A DNA stretch of 64,000 nucleotides from Ischnura elegans (lineage: Eukaryota; Arthropoda; Insecta; Odonata; Coenagrionidae): assembly GCF_921293095.1 (NCBI RefSeq), contig NC_060248.1, forward strand, positions 75,461,243 to 75,525,242, given 5' to 3'. Below, in pieces: positions 22,455 through 36,135 of this stretch. The stretch's first letter is position 1. Every line of letters begins with the position of its first letter. The notes under the pieces were generated by a model that saw nothing but the letters and a program-made list of their open reading frames with translations, was not told the origin of the DNA and made no database searches. Position numbers and translations under genes: made by a program.

Positions 22455-23469
22455 AGACTGAAGTTCATTTCAAAGCGCAATGAAATGGGAGTGGTTATCA
22501 CCACGTAACACGAAGTAAGAATGTAGGAGGGACACTCATTCCTGTAGTAGTGATGGTTGTGGTGTTTGCTAAACTCCCACCGTCTAATTTTATATTCACA
22601 TAACGAGTTTTTCATAGTGGAAAGGAAAAATGAACTTTTTATAAATAAATTAGGACTTTTTATCAGATTTCCTTGTAGCTTCGTGAGTCTGTAATATTTT
22701 TCTAAAGATCCCGCTTGCAAGAATAAATTTTTTTTAGGCTCCCACTTGCAAGTTAAAGCCAATCGCCAATATTTAACAAAAAGTGTAATTTGCTCGAAAA
22801 AATCCAACCTATTTTGATGCATTACACAACTCCAAATATACAATACCAAAATTCACAAGTGTAGAGTAAAAATATTTCTACACAACGTTTTTGAGATTTT
22901 TAAATAATCCTCAGTTTTCTTAATCTTCGTATATGTGTAAAAAATACTTCTGCGTGCTCTAATTAATTTTAACAAATATTCTACACGATAGGATGATACT
23001 TTGTTATCCTTTAATATCCATATGGGTAATAAACAATCAGCAAGTCAAAATCAAGGGCTACAACTGACGGTTCAATCATTGCAAACCTAATCCAATCCGT
23101 AACTGAATTAAGTTCTATAAAATGAAACGATGCAATCGGGAGGCTCGGTCTCGGTTATTATGCACTGAAAGCTTACCGCGATCTTAAGTGATGAGTGAGC
23201 GACCAGCTTTCCGGGGAGGGATGATTTCTGAAAACCCCTTTTTTCCCCTTTAAGCAGGTACTTTTTTGAGAAGTTCATTTTCCGATTAAAAGACCCAAGG
23301 TCGAAAAAAAACCCTCGCTTTCTTTCTCAACCGAGTGCTTCAAAAAGACACGAAACTCTCCCTCACTCACTCATTCCCTCCATTCTTCGCGGATTCGCGC
23401 GTGTGTGACGAACAGACCTCCTTTCCCGACGGAGAGATGCATAAATGCCTTTATTCATGCTTTGACCCC
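22455..23469. other. No gene recognised
   Basis: The longest frame is on the minus strand at 22451-22849 (132 codons). For AT-rich DNA of this length about one such frame is expected by chance, and its translation has no recognisable feature. A pyrimidine-rich, CpG-containing patch lies at about 23330-23440. Confidence 0.35.
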
Positions 23470-24003
23470 AAAAGAAGAACTTCCCCTTTTAGAGAATCAG
23501 CGTTGATCAGCGTTCACGGTGTTACCTGGCTCTAATAGACCCTTCCCCCATTTGAAAATCTCCTCGCGTATGGGGCTCTCCGGAGAAATGTTGGGCCCTA
23601 CGGCGATTGTTGGGTACAGAATCCCTGCAGTCCAAACCTCTGGCTCCAAAATTCTATTATATTTTTTTTCTATCGCCCTAAAATCACACCGAATACTTGT
23701 AAATAGATGCGTGAGTATTCTTTCATAATTTGTCACCAAAAGAGGAACCCCTTCTTTTTCGTGAATTTTATGAGCCACGTTTACGGTATTACCTAGCTCT
23801 GAAAGACCATCCATCTCCTCTTGCTCAGAATCGTAAAGAGAGATTCCGAACTCTTTGACGAGAATAGGGTAGAGGTATACTCAACGCTCTTACCCTAATA
23901 AACTGCAGGCTCAAAAATACATTAATAATTTCATTCTCTACTGAAAACACACGCCTAAATAATAATGGTATTAGCTGAGTTATTTTCTTAAGGGCATGGT
24001 TGT
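23470..24003 (-). repeat. Tandem duplication of a 267-bp (89-codon) unit, coding-like on minus strand
   Basis: Two units: 23470-23736 and 23737-24003. The clearest match is 23512-23526 with 23779-23793 (GTTCACGGTGTTACC versus GTTTACGGTATTACC), exactly 267 bp apart, and CTCTGGCTCCAAA near 23638 with CTGCAGGCTCAAA near 23903. On the minus strand an open frame of about 128 codons (23497-23880) spans both units. It carries GNTVN in each (ELGNTVNVAHK and LEPGNTVNADQR). A YPxxxV...IS...EE segment and LEPEVW/LEPAVY also recur, the latter only after a one-base shift. Differences within GNTVN fall at third codon positions, and the period is a multiple of three, both of which suggest a former protein repeat. 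No family is recognised. Stops and shifts show neither unit is now intact. Confidence 0.6.
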
Positions 24004-25685
24004 CAGTTAATCGCATTTGGATGGCAACCTGTATTTTCTATTGGCCGGAGTAAAGGCCATAAGATGAAGGTATTGATGATTTGATGAATTTTTGTCGTAA
24101 GCATTATTTTTTCAGTCTCCGAGGAGTTCAATCGAATTAATCTTTTGGTAGGAAGAATCTTTACGTAGATTCGTTTATAAACTTTTGGTGATTTTTTCTT
24201 CAAATACTAAAAAAAATTCTCCCAAACGTAATATGTGCAAAAGTCATGCCGAATTTTGCTGAAACTATCATTTCTAATTATTATTGGAGAGTTCGATTCG
24301 TTAAATCGAACGTCATCTGTGAAGCATAAAATGGAACGTGTAAACAATTTTTATAAAAGTCAGCTGAGTGCATTGAAGGGGCGCATTTTTTATATTTGAT
24401 TTGTTCCTAAAGGAATGTTTGAAATACTTTTCTCTAAAACGACTTCAAGACAGAGATAATTAGTGGGTATAGTAACCTGTACAGTTTGGGCTATAATGAG
24501 GGAAAAAACTGTCTTTAAATTAAGCCAAATCTGAACGAAACATTGTAGGACGTCATTGCGTTGATAATTCGCGCTTATGAAAGATCGGCGAAAACGAGAC
24601 ACTGCCAAATGAAAAGACTCCAATGTGATTTTTTTTGCCCAGCTTTAGTTCCTAAGCGTGGTGGCTGAATTTCACCACAGGCCCTCATACCATTTTCATT
24701 CCTGACCCAAAATCGTCATGGAGCCAAAGTCGACACGGTTTCCATCTTGCCTAATCTGACACTCTGAATATAAAAAAAACTCCGGCAATCGCCACATTTC
24801 TCACGCTGTAAATGTGACTTCGCAACGAAAAGTCAGTTTTTCTCTTCAGATGTTTGAATTTTAACGGAAATATTGTAACTGCCTATTGAAAATTGATCTG
24901 CGTTATGAGCATAAACCGATAACGCGAAAAAATATGATCAATAAATATTTTAAAAGAACGATAAATTTAGATTTTCCTTTTGCAGCCAAGATTTGGTGTA
25001 ATAGCACCATTATTAAAAGCCAATTTCATTGAAGCACTCCAAAACTTTGACTAATTGATGACTTGATTGTTCTTGACGACATGAAAAACAGGTTATTTGA
25101 ACTCAAGGTAAGCTCTGGTATACCTGAGACTTCACTTTCACTAATCACGCAATCTTGTTATAAAATAAATAAATGTGGATATTATACTCTGCACAAGCAT
25201 TTTTTGTTACTTCACCCTTTCTTTTCTTAAAATAAAATATGTACAGTGGTAAACCATTTCCGGTGTAAAATAAAAGGTTGATAGTTGATAAAAAGTCTGA
25301 CATGAAAACATATATCTCAGATGCAATTGAATCTCACCGTGTATTCATTGCATCATCCCAGAGTACGAATTAAATCTTAGAATATAATTAGACAGAAAAG
25401 CCCACGAGAAATTTTTGAACCAAGAATAATTTCTGATTCCGTCGTTACGGAAAAACGACCTTCAGCATGGACATTTATCACAGTGCCAGACAATTTTTAT
25501 GATCGCATCAATGAACCACGTAGTCAATTTACTATCGCGATATTCGTATCCACTCCTTACATTTCGTCTCACAGCCGCACCACGCGAATAGCTCCCCTAA
25601 TATTCCCATCAACTTTAGAGGTACCCCAAAGGAAGACGGCGCAACCACATTGCCGCCGATTTACTCCAATCTCTACGTAAGGGTG
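24004..25685. other. AT-rich stretch with nothing recognised
   Basis: AT-rich DNA with incidental short frames (24003-24203 minus, 24390-24623 minus, 25483-25680 plus). No repeats, hairpins or splice patterns worth reporting were seen. Confidence 0.4.
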
Positions 25686-25689
25686 AATG

Positions 25690-25985
25690 GAGTCCGTTTC
25701 CAGTCCCCTCGGACTCAACAATTGACGGTAGGCAGCGCGTTACCGGAATCGAGCCGAAGAAGGGCCAGGCGATAAAGACAAGACGGCTGGTGAAGGGACT
25801 GATTGACGGACGAGGGGAAGAAATGGGGGAGATGGAATGCCTTAGGGTTGGGAGAAGAGGGAAAAAGTATTGGTTTCATTGCTCCTAATAAGACCCATCC
25901 GATGCTAAACGCTGGAGAAGGAGCCGTCGGCCGCGGTAAATATGAGACCTCGCTACGGAAAGCCTAGTAGAGGAGCGGGGATAAA
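25690..25985. other. GC-richer block, no gene recognised
   Basis: Purine-rich on the plus strand and with frequent CpG, contrasting with AT-rich flanks. No open frame with recognisable content. Possibly a regulatory segment. Confidence 0.25.
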
Positions 25986-28900
25986 AAAATGAAGCAATGG
26001 TTTTGGATTTTGGATTCCATAGAGACTTTTTTTTACACATTTCTCTCCATTTTTCCTCATATACCTCTCTTTCTCTCTTCCTTCTTAATGGGTGAAAAAG
26101 GGATGCACCCAGAGCTCGTCCTCCTTAAGGGGCTTTGGGTTAAAGCGTGGAATAGCACCACCGGCAATGTCGGTCGGTTGCTCTTGCGGCATGCACCTTA
26201 CTGGAAGAGAAAGTAATTTATTCAACCAGCATCGAATTAGCTACGCTTCGGAGCAGTGACGCTAATTGGAGGTTTGCAACATTTAAATTAGAAATTTGCG
26301 ACGCGTTTTGAATGATTTTCACCCTTAAGCTACTTATGTGATTTAACTTCAGAATCTCATTTAGTATCCCAAGCCGTGTTATAAGACCAGAACCTAATAA
26401 TACAAACATTTTCAATTTCAATTTGCTGGGAAATATTAAATCTTAAATACTGCGAAGTAATGTGCCAAAATATGGGCTATAATTTAGAATAATAGTCTAT
26501 CATACAATGCATAAATACTTTTGGGTGTTTTTTTAAGTTCAATGTTTTAATTACCTTAAAACCAAATAAAAATTAGGTCTTTATCGCCTCTTCCAGTATA
26601 TGATCATTTAAAAAAATTATGCCTTTTGAATCAAATAATAAGGCATGAAGAATTATGTGTTTGGGAACCAGGTGACATAGCGCATTCTATCAGCATGGCG
26701 ATCCCGTGAATGAACGTACTGTGTCCATAGTAGCATGACCTGAACGGCACAACCAGAGCATAAGCCAAAATTTAATTACCTCAAGGTAAATACTGCATAT
26801 AATTACACTGTTACGCAGTTAAGTGAAATTCGGTGAATATCAATACCCACATGCCGAAATTACTGCCTGTCGACATGTAAGAAGATGAAAAAATAGACTT
26901 TTTATATTTTACCCTTTTTTCAAAACCTTTTGACTTCAGGGCTGTCACGATATGATCAAGGGTTTCCAAGCGTTGGAGACAACTCGAGTTGAAACCGGTT
27001 AAGTTGTTGTAAGATCACTCAGTCTGTGATTGGACCCAATGATTGGTTAAATGGGATATGCGGAGGTATCTATATCATTGGTGTATTTATGCCGTGCATG
27101 AAGTGCCGTGAAGATGTATTACTCCCTTCCGATCAGTCGTTCAGTCTTTTTTTGCGAAAGGTCACCAGATTAAAACATTGGCTATCAACTTGAAAATTTA
27201 GGGATGAATAGAGAACACATAATTGAAAATTTATTTGAATTTCAAATTTAAAAATCAACATCCAAGAAAAAACTGAGAAAAAAATTTTCAAGTTTTAGTT
27301 GAAACTCCGAGTTTTACAAAAATCTACTTGATTTAACTTGAAAATTTCGAGATGGTGGGGCAAAGTCTTCTCAACATAATGTTAACTAAGGTTATTCCAT
27401 CTTAGTTGTCCAAAATTTTCACGCAATTTGATCAGGAAAAATGCGGATCCCTCGACCAGCGTTCTTAAAATGCATATGAAAATTATTTTTACCTTCCAAT
27501 ATTTATCCAAAACCCTACTGAGTACTGCTTGAAAAAGATCTGGTCGCTACCTTATGATAACTGCAAGGATGATAACGTTTAAAGACATGTCCGATGCATG
27601 AAAAACATCGGTCTTCCCGCTATTGAGTTTTTTCCCGAATTATGATTTAATATTTTTTTCTCTTTGACTGTGGTCCATTTTCCTTTCCTTCGCAGCATCC
27701 TCTTTCGAATTCGACTTTGTTTTGCTTCCTCAGATAGAGTGGAAAGAGAACAGGAAGTCGTAAACAGGCATTACCGAGGGATAATTTTTACCCGTAACGC
27801 AGGCAAAAAAGAGGTGATATTTATGGTTTTCTGAACAAAATGAAGAATTTCGAGGTTATTCATGTCCAAATTCAAACACTCGGCAATAAAAGTTCACTGA
27901 AGGTTTAATGCAAAAGCTTACGACTTGTATAAAGAAAATCCGTTCAAACGGGAATGAGTGATCATGGTATTGGATGGATGCAAAGAAGCTAAGCCTCAAT
28001 GGTCACATGATAGTAGGCATTCAGGCAAGGGTCACACTATGCGTCAGGCTGAAGCTAATGCCCCGAGAATGCAATTTTGTTCAATTTTGGCAATTATGTG
28101 GAGAAATTCTTTTTTTGGGTAAATTTACTCGTATTCTTTCTCTAATACAAACGCTTCCCTCTCATGCTGAAGGCTTTGTCAGACTTTAACGGCAATGCAA
28201 CTCCTGTGGTTAGGAGTGTTGCTAGTGAATAAAACTTGAAAACCAGTCTGGTCAGGGAAGCATTTGAAATCGGAAAATACCAGGGGCTGATGTTCAGTAA
28301 AACATGGAGACTTTCAAATGCATAACCCTAAAAGAACAGTCCTCCGTAACCACAGCAATTAAATAACCGTCAAACTCTGTCAAAGCCTCCGGCACGAGAG
28401 GAGAAACGTAAGTAATTGTGTAAAATTCGCATAAAACGTTAAAAAGAATTTTTTTTAGATTTTTATGGCCCGGGAAATCTTTTATCAGTTATTGAATTCT
28501 GGAAATGGCCCACCAATGGCATCCCGAGACTATTTTATAAAAAAATATTGATCCTACACAATTGTATGCCTTAATAGAGGTTATTACTTTAAAATATTGA
28601 CTGATTAGTCTTGAAAATACAATCGATGCTTATTAAAGGGATTTTACGATAGATCCAAAATTTTAAGAACGCAAAATTTTAGTAGATTAAGAAATATAAA
28701 AAAATTATAACTAAATGCAACAGAGCGGTATCTGAGTGAAGGAGAATTCCAGAATTACTGTTTTTGTAATAAGGCGTGAAATAACGTTTTGGTGACAAAA
28801 TGTATGAATCATTTGTTCAACGTTAGGATGCATGTCTAATTAGGAGAAGAACGATATTACATCTAGATTCTACTTTCTCCTAAACATAATATGATATATG

Positions 28901-30075
28901 AAACATTGCAAGTGGAGCTTAAAACAATTGCCACCAAAGATAACCACCATGCTGCAATTGATATCTTTCGTGATTCTCCCCACGCTAGACCCTCGTTTTT
29001 CTGCCAACTTAGTGCTTCTCTTGGAGTCATAAGTTTATCACTGTCAACGTAACAGGGAAAAGCGGGTTGGGGTTCAAAATGTAACACTGCTCACAATTTA
29101 TACCAGAGTGCCTACAGAAATAAAAAGATATTGAGCATCTCATTTCAATAAAGTTTCATAATGTCAACCCTCACTCTACAGTAGACGTTAGGAAATAGTC
29201 GGTTAAATGTGAAGTTATGAGAAAGTAAACGCGTCATACTGATGAATACGTACGACCAGAAAAACGATGGCATTAAATGTTCACTGCAAGAGATGTTTAT
29301 GCTAGGATATGCAAGGAAACTATGATAAACCTTCTCTTCCCCATGCATTGTCCTTGAAAGTCTCAGAGATTTCAGTGGGAACTTCTAACATCCAGGGTGG
29401 AGATTGAAAAATGAAGGGTGTCCCATGAACGAAAGGATGAATTATTTCAAGGTAATATGGTATTCCTCTCAAATCCCTTCATAGTTGATTGCAATAGAGA
29501 TAAGTGCCAATCGAAGGATTTTATGGGAGTATGCACGTAAGAGTGAGGAAATTTCTGAAAACGTTGAAGAAGGAAAACTTGAGGACATATACAGGTAGTT
29601 AAAAAGCAGTCGAGTATTTATGCAACCATTAGTCTATGATAATTTCTACATAAGTATTAACTATAACTCAGTGAGGTTTATGCATTGAAAATTAAGAGTA
29701 AGGGTTATTTACCTGCACTAAAAATGGGATTTATTGGTCTCACAACCGAGGAAGAAAAATTATGCTTCACTGTAAGAGAAATTTAAGGAGTCGTTTGGAG
29801 TAAATAGGATAAATTTTTATTTAATATTTCTGCCTTAGTTATATGTTTTCATGGACAGTGTCAGCTAAAAAGTTATCTATATGATGGAATGGTTTGTTGT
29901 TTTATTAAAAAAGGAAAAAATCCATTAAATTAATGAAGGAAATTCAACAACTCTGCAGAAAAATGGCGCCAATGCGTTGGAAGAATAGAAGTGAAGAATT
30001 ATGATGAATGTCGCAATTGTTGCTTCGGTTTGTTAGGGCACCTTGAAAGGGTTGGAAGATGAATGTTCACGGAGA
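25986..30075. other. No gene recognised over about 4 kb
   Basis: AT-rich with scattered short frames (for example 25989-26216 plus and 28863-29087 minus), none with a recognisable domain. Near 27190-27350 AACTTGAAAATTT-like words recur in both orientations, a weak local inverted repeat. Around 27080-27160 GATCAGTCGTTCAGTC resembles arthropod initiator sequence, but spacing to any TATA-like motif is wrong, so it is not called. Confidence 0.35.
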
Positions 30076-30079
30076 ATGA

Positions 30080-30400
30080 GGAAGGGAGACAAATGAATTG
30101 CAGCGAGTAGGGATATCACGAGCAAGCGAGGCGCCGCCGCGTGGTCACGGCCAAAGGAAAAAGGTGGATGATGCGAGCGAAAAAACAAGCCACTGTCATC
30201 CCCCGAAGCTCACATCCTTCAGTTATGCAAATGAACCGTCGCCCGCTAGAGAGTCAAATTGAGCGAAGCATACCTCACTTTGTTGGCGTATTTTAGCGCG
30301 ATGGCTCGGGAAAATTTCTCCATCCGTTGATCACTTCTATTCCTGGATATTACGAGAACAGAGCAATCGACTTTGAAGCGGTCGCGTAGCTACGTGCCCT
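30080..30400. promoter_or_regulatory. GC-richer block containing an octamer motif
   Basis: A roughly 300-bp GC-richer island in a long AT-rich desert. It contains a perfect octamer ATGCAAAT at 30225-30232, a binding site for POU-domain factors in animals. A single 8-bp motif is expected by chance about once in this much sequence, so an enhancer role is only a suggestion. Confidence 0.2.
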
Positions 30401-33400
30401 TCAATGAACATTTATCAATTAGAGATGCGCAAATCATATCCTGAAAGATCTTTTCATATCATTCTTATGTTTAATATTCGTCATAGCATACCTTAATGGT
30501 GCATATAATTTTTTATCTCTTAAGGTGGCACATCCTGTCTAAACCGAATTATAATTTTCGGAAAATTCTACTATTCGTAGGTCAATATGCCTTAGTATAT
30601 TTACTATGAATATTAATTACTGATATGAAATTTCCCAGCATACAAAAGTGCCCATAAGGAGCTTCGTATGATACAATTACGGGTATCCGTTGTGTTTTAA
30701 TTTTGCTCATCGATATGCCAGCTGTGTTCTTTGCCTTGCTTTGAGCAAATAAAATATATTCACATGGATGATGGCTTTAGTATAAAATATAATGTTAAAT
30801 AATTAAGATAAATAAAAACCTTCATTCAGAGTTTGTTGCCAAGCATGACATATATAGGTACCAGTTTCAAACATTACATTAAGGTTAACAATTAATTTTA
30901 CAAATACCTGAAGTCAACGATATAAAAGCTTCAGAGTATCTTTCGCTACTTAGAACAATGATTAAGATACTGATACGCCTTTTGATGTGTATCCGGGCCA
31001 AAACTGCTATTCAAATACCAGGTTCGCGAGAGAGTAGGTAAATGTTTTTGCGTACTAAGCCCCAAGTCCCAGGATTGAGTTGCCACAGCTTTAAATAGCT
31101 CAGATGTGAAGACAAAACTTATTGGTTTCAGTCCCGTGTCACCAGGTTTGAAACCCAACACACTTTAAGATATCAAATAAAAGATGAAGCACGATATCCA
31201 TGACGTATGGCTAAAATAGAGCTTTTATGATCCAAAAATGAAATTTACGCCAAAGTACGGTAATCTTATCTAAAAAAAACAGCTCTTTAGCTTCTTCGAA
31301 AGAGTTCTGATTTAATATTTTTTCCGGTTCATGAGCGGTGATGTTAACTGTACATCGACCTTTATATTTTCGGTGCGGATTGTTCGCGTAACAATTTCGC
31401 TTACTTTGCTATTGCGATATCATTTGGCCTGATCAGGGTAAATGGAGTAGCCCCTTTTCGACGTCGACCTGCATATCAGATTAACAAATTTATAGTCGGA
31501 CCTATGGTTGCTAACAAATATATCCTATTCCCTGAAAGATTGAAAATTGCAAGTTGATTGCAAGTTCTAAGCAAGCAGAGTAATTGGTCGCGAAAAAAGG
31601 CGAAATACGATCAACGTAGTGGGGGTGATGCACCCTCTTATAAATCAAGGGACTTCTTTTCCTGAAAGCTCATCATTCTTTCATTCGGAGGTGAGGCCAC
31701 TCCTATACCTCTGCGACCGTTCACCTTCGCGTTTGAGACTGGCAAACGTTTGTTTTTTTGTGTCTCTCTGTGGATGCGATCTTTTGTGAGCTTCTCAAAG
31801 TCGTCTGAGGGCCTTACTGGAACTTTTGTTTGCTTACTTTCCCGTTTATAGAGTTGAGACTCGTTAAAGTGGAAGATGTTGGCGCATAGCACATCTTCAG
31901 AGAAAAAAGGACTGACTTGTAATGGTCAAAAATAACGGGAATTTTCTAGTAGCTCTAAGCAATTAGCACGTGAAACTCCATGCTGGTCGAATTGTGTATG
32001 TAAGTGGAATTGTATATTTAAATAAAAATATACTTCGGTGAAACTAGCTGTATTAAAAACCGCATTAGTTACTCTTCATGACTGAATAAATATCCTGCAG
32101 TAAACATAGCAGAAGAAAATTATTTCACATGCGATTAAAATTGTGTGTGTATTTCTGAAAATATGGTATGCAAGACGATGAAACTGTTAAGAAACTCAGT
32201 AATGAGAGAAAAAACCTTAATTCACAATAAAATGGGTTATCTAAAAACATTTCAATTATATTTAGAAGAATGTCAGCAACGAATGAATTAGTAGGGCATT
32301 TTGAAAAATAAATAAAAAGCTAATCTAATAAAAACACGTACTTTAATTATGTTATGACTCTCGTTTTTACGCCTATTAGTCTGAGCGATGAATTAGTGTA
32401 TTCGGTGCTAAATGAAATGCATTTAGATGCAGTAAGCTTTTAGGAGAAGGTTTATGTAGGGAAATAGTTGCATTACCACCGAACCACAAAAGATTGGATT
32501 GAATCTTGAAGTAATAGGAATACACGTGATGGACCAACTTAAATGAATTGGTGGGCTTTGACGCTATACTATCAATACTGTGCAACACTATGCTATTTAC
32601 ATGAATCGGGCGGAGTGAATAAGAATCCTTCGGCGTGAATTACGTCCGGGATGACGTGACACATGAAAAAAGAAATGCAAATAAGTTGAAATGACATGAG
32701 GTAAAACGCCCTTGGTGGCTTCTTATCATTAGCGAGCTAATTAAACCGCGTGCTTCCCAAAAAGTTTTAGCAGAGGCTCTAACGACACACGTGCAAAGCC
32801 ACACACGAGCACTTTCGCCACTGGAAGGCACCTTTTAAGAGACAAACCTCTGGGCTGTCTCCAATTTTGGCAGAATGACCTTTCAATCACGGCTCAGAGG
32901 CTCACGCCACCAGCCGACGGTCTCAAACACGCGTCTCCTTGAAGCCACCGACAGACTGAATAACAGTCCGAGAAAAACCTTTTCCGATGGCGAAAGGAAT
33001 GTTTTCTGCCCACATGCAACTGGCTCTTTATTGATCCGATCCGCGTGAAATGCGGATAATTAAGGCCGTTCCCTCCTGCAAATTTGGAAGTATTTAGGAA
33101 AGATTTTTAATGGCTCCCGCTGGTTTGTCGACTGCTTGCGTAAAGCAATGCCAGAAATGGATAAGATTATTAAGTTTTCTTCAACGGGAGAGAGTTGATG
33201 GACGGTTGCCGGAGCTTGATCACGCTTCTGTTCACGTATACCATATGGTCTGTTGAGGCTGATTTTCGGGAAATAGGTTCGGTGAATGTAGACAGCCGAA
33301 TCACTTTATGGGAGCACATCGTGATATTAGATTGATCTAGCCAATCCTGCGACCTAATTTAGGGCTATACAAATCAGTTAGGTATGTTATTTGTTATGGC

Positions 33401-35726
33401 CGCGGATGATTTCCTCAACAATACCTTTCCCGGCGTTTCATATGGGTAGTTTAACTACTCATTATGTGTTAGCAATGAAAAAAGCTCAATATTGAATTGT
33501 AGAACATCTTCAAATCAGTTCTGAATACATGACGAGGAAATTGAGGTAAGAAATTATCTATTTAAGTGGAAAAATAAATTGCATTTAGAAGGATTTTAAT
33601 CCAAATGATACGCTTGCTGTGTGCGTTCTCCCAATCTCATATCACTTTCTCAATTATTGCTATTTTGCTTAGCCTTTGCATGTTTTTTTATGGAAACATG
33701 AAATCTGTAACAGTGATTTAAAATTATCTTAGGCACTAACAGCTCTCATCCAATTAAATATCAACAATCCACACACAAGAAGCAGAGTGGAATAAAAATC
33801 GGCAATTATAAAAATACATTACCTCATTTTTCAATGGATAATATTCGAGACCATAAGGTAAAACAAATGGGATGAAATATGACGAAATCCACTTGACAGC
33901 AATTGAAATAATTTTGCATTAACAATGCTGATTTCAGAAGAAATAAAATGTTGTTCCCGAAGCAATATGCATTTCTGACGAAACTCCCAGGGAGAAGACT
34001 TCCCGTGAGAGTTATTGCTATCAATGTCGCCCTGTCACATTGACCGACCTTCCCATTGTAAGCGTCAGTTCCATAGTTGGTCGTTGCGGTAGCGACACAC
34101 TGGAGAAAACCACATTGAGGAAGTCCTTTGTTTGGATGTTTAGCTTCGACGTTTTAGATAATGGAAGCTTTTAATAGCCAACTTCCGTTTTATCGTGTGG
34201 CGAAATTATTCAAATGCAACGACGTACAGAGATTTAAAAGAGAACAATGAAGAAAAAACGCGAATTTTCCGCAGAGAGAATCGAGTTGTTGTGTGAGTGG
34301 TCACCTTGTTTCCCTCAAGGACACGTGTCTTTCCATGCACGTGACCGCCTGACGCAGTCTCTTCTGTTCCAACTCCTGCGTCATAATGAGAATGCATTGA
34401 TACAACCCGACTGTATTTTTAGAGGCGTATTACTCATGCAACGCATAATATATCACATTAAAAATTTCAGATCATGTATAATAGACACTTTCAGATATTT
34501 TACTGTATCTAAAATACGAATCATTCACCACCGTATTTTCTCAGATGTAAATATTTATGCTTGAGATTAACAAAAATGTTGAAAAAAACCTTCTCTATAT
34601 ACTCTGAGAATTTTTAAATGACTACCTTAAGTTTTAAACACGAAAATTATCATAAAATATGACATGGAACAACTGGATGAGCGTGGGTGGAGTACTTTGT
34701 TTTTTAAAAGCAAACGAGACCCTGGAAATGTGGTTGATATTTCCTAGAAAAGTGCTAGAACGGTTGAGAATATCGATACAAGGGAGAATGTAATGTTACA
34801 TGGATAGCAAGTAATATCTATACTTTTAGAAGTTAAAATGAAGTTGGGTATACTCCAGAAATTTTTCAAAGAGCATTCTACCGATACCAGAAACAATAGT
34901 TTTTATTAAGCCTAACTTTCATTGAGCAAATTCTTGGATCATTTATTTTATCAAAAACTCACTTGACTACAACTGCCTCTAATGAAAGGTTAATATTCAT
35001 AATAATTTATGTGTATGAAAGTAACAAATAAAGCTAAATTTAGCAGGTGGATCAACTATAGTAAATCTAAGCGGGCTTTCATATGTGAAACGACACCTCA
35101 CTATGCAAAGAATAACTTTCATTTACAAATGTATAAGTACAGAATTAAGAAATAAAATTTTCACACTAGGCGTAATGAGGATACACATTTTGATTTTTTC
35201 CCGTCGGCTATTCTTTATTATGTCACTTGTGCATCCTAAATGACGCTTCTCCATCTGGCTACATGTTCTCTTCTCCTCTTGCTCATTCTTCTCCATCTTG
35301 GGAACTTAGAAGGGGTTGTTATGAATCAATACTTGTGTTTCCATCTTAATAACCACGTTTTAATTTTGATCATAATCTCTTGGATCAGGTGTACAGCCAT
35401 AGATTAAATACATGTAATAGCGCTCACGATAATTGTGAAGGACCTAAAAGCCGTAGAAAGCATTGAAACCCCTAATCCAGCATTTTTATGGGAAACAGAA
35501 ATATTTTTGTAATCCTCTCTTTTTTGCGAGTGTTAACTAATTATTTTAACATTTCCAATTAAAATTGAGAACAGCCTTAGTCAGCCAATCAGATCTATCA
35601 ATCCCATCATGTGATATTGCAATAGGTAAAAGGCACCTGCAATTTTCAACAAGTAAATACTTGTGGAAAAGAGTTACTATCTTATATTTCAATATGTCAA
35701 ACTTCCAAAATATCATATCTTATCTA
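30401..35726. other. No gene recognised over about 5.3 kb
   Basis: AT-rich with GC-richer patches at about 32820-33120 and 34020-34400. Frames of 60 to 105 codons (30946-31161 minus, 31638-31892 minus, 34247-34564 plus) show no recognisable domains, signal peptides or splice context. No repeat partners were recognised within the window. Confidence 0.35.
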
Positions 35727-35942
35727 GATCCTGGATTTTGCCATTTCAACCTTTGCCCCGAGCATAGAAGCCAATAATCATTTGCTCTAAGTGTACGCGC
35801 CCCTAATTTATATTCTAGCTCCATTGGCACCTCCAGAATGTTTGAATGGTCAAAATAATCATGGCTTAGAAATCATTCGAATAGCTATATTTTTTTAATC
35901 TTCTCACTATGTGTTGGTGCTTCAACGTTGGGCCACAGGCTT
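35727..35942. repeat. 258-bp-period tandem duplication, copy 1 (with empty hAT site)
   Basis: Matches copy 2 (35985-36135 continued at 36794-36873). Shared words: GGATTTTGCCAT, TTTGCTCTAAG, ATTGGCACCTCCAGAAT, CATGGCTTA, CTCACTATGYGTTGG and TTCAACGTTG. It contains uninterrupted CTTAGAAATCATTC at 35865-35878, which is the empty version of the site where a hAT-like element sits in copy 2. Confidence 0.85.
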
Positions 35943-35984
35943 CCACTATTTCTCGCCTGAATCGGTTGAACTTGTCCATCGCGT

Positions 35985-36135
35985 GATCTTGGATTTTGCC
36001 ATGTCAATCTTGGTCCCAAACAAAGAAGGCAGTAATTGTTTGCTCTAAGAGTACAACGCGTCCTCATCCATATCATTGCTCAATTGGCACCTCCAGAATA
36101 TTTTAATAACATCTGGCCACCGCCATGGCTTAAAA
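35985..36135. repeat. Tandem duplication copy 2, left part
   Basis: Second copy up to the transposon insertion point. It ends CATGGCTTAAAA, corresponding to CATGGCTTAGAAA in copy 1. Confidence 0.85.

Noticed and set aside
22451..22849. 132-codon minus-strand frame in AT-rich DNA
   Set aside because: About one frame this long is expected by chance in 64 kb of this composition; no recognisable feature, and it overlaps a repeat copy at one end.
23497..23880. Possible secreted metalloprotease-like reading of the minus-strand frame
   Set aside because: A YP...V pattern briefly suggested it, but there is no HExxH zinc motif and no further agreement with the family.
27080..27160. Initiator-like GATCAGTCGTTCAGTC with an upstream TATTTAT
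   Set aside because: Spacing of about 55 bp is wrong for a TATA/initiator pair and nothing exon-like follows.
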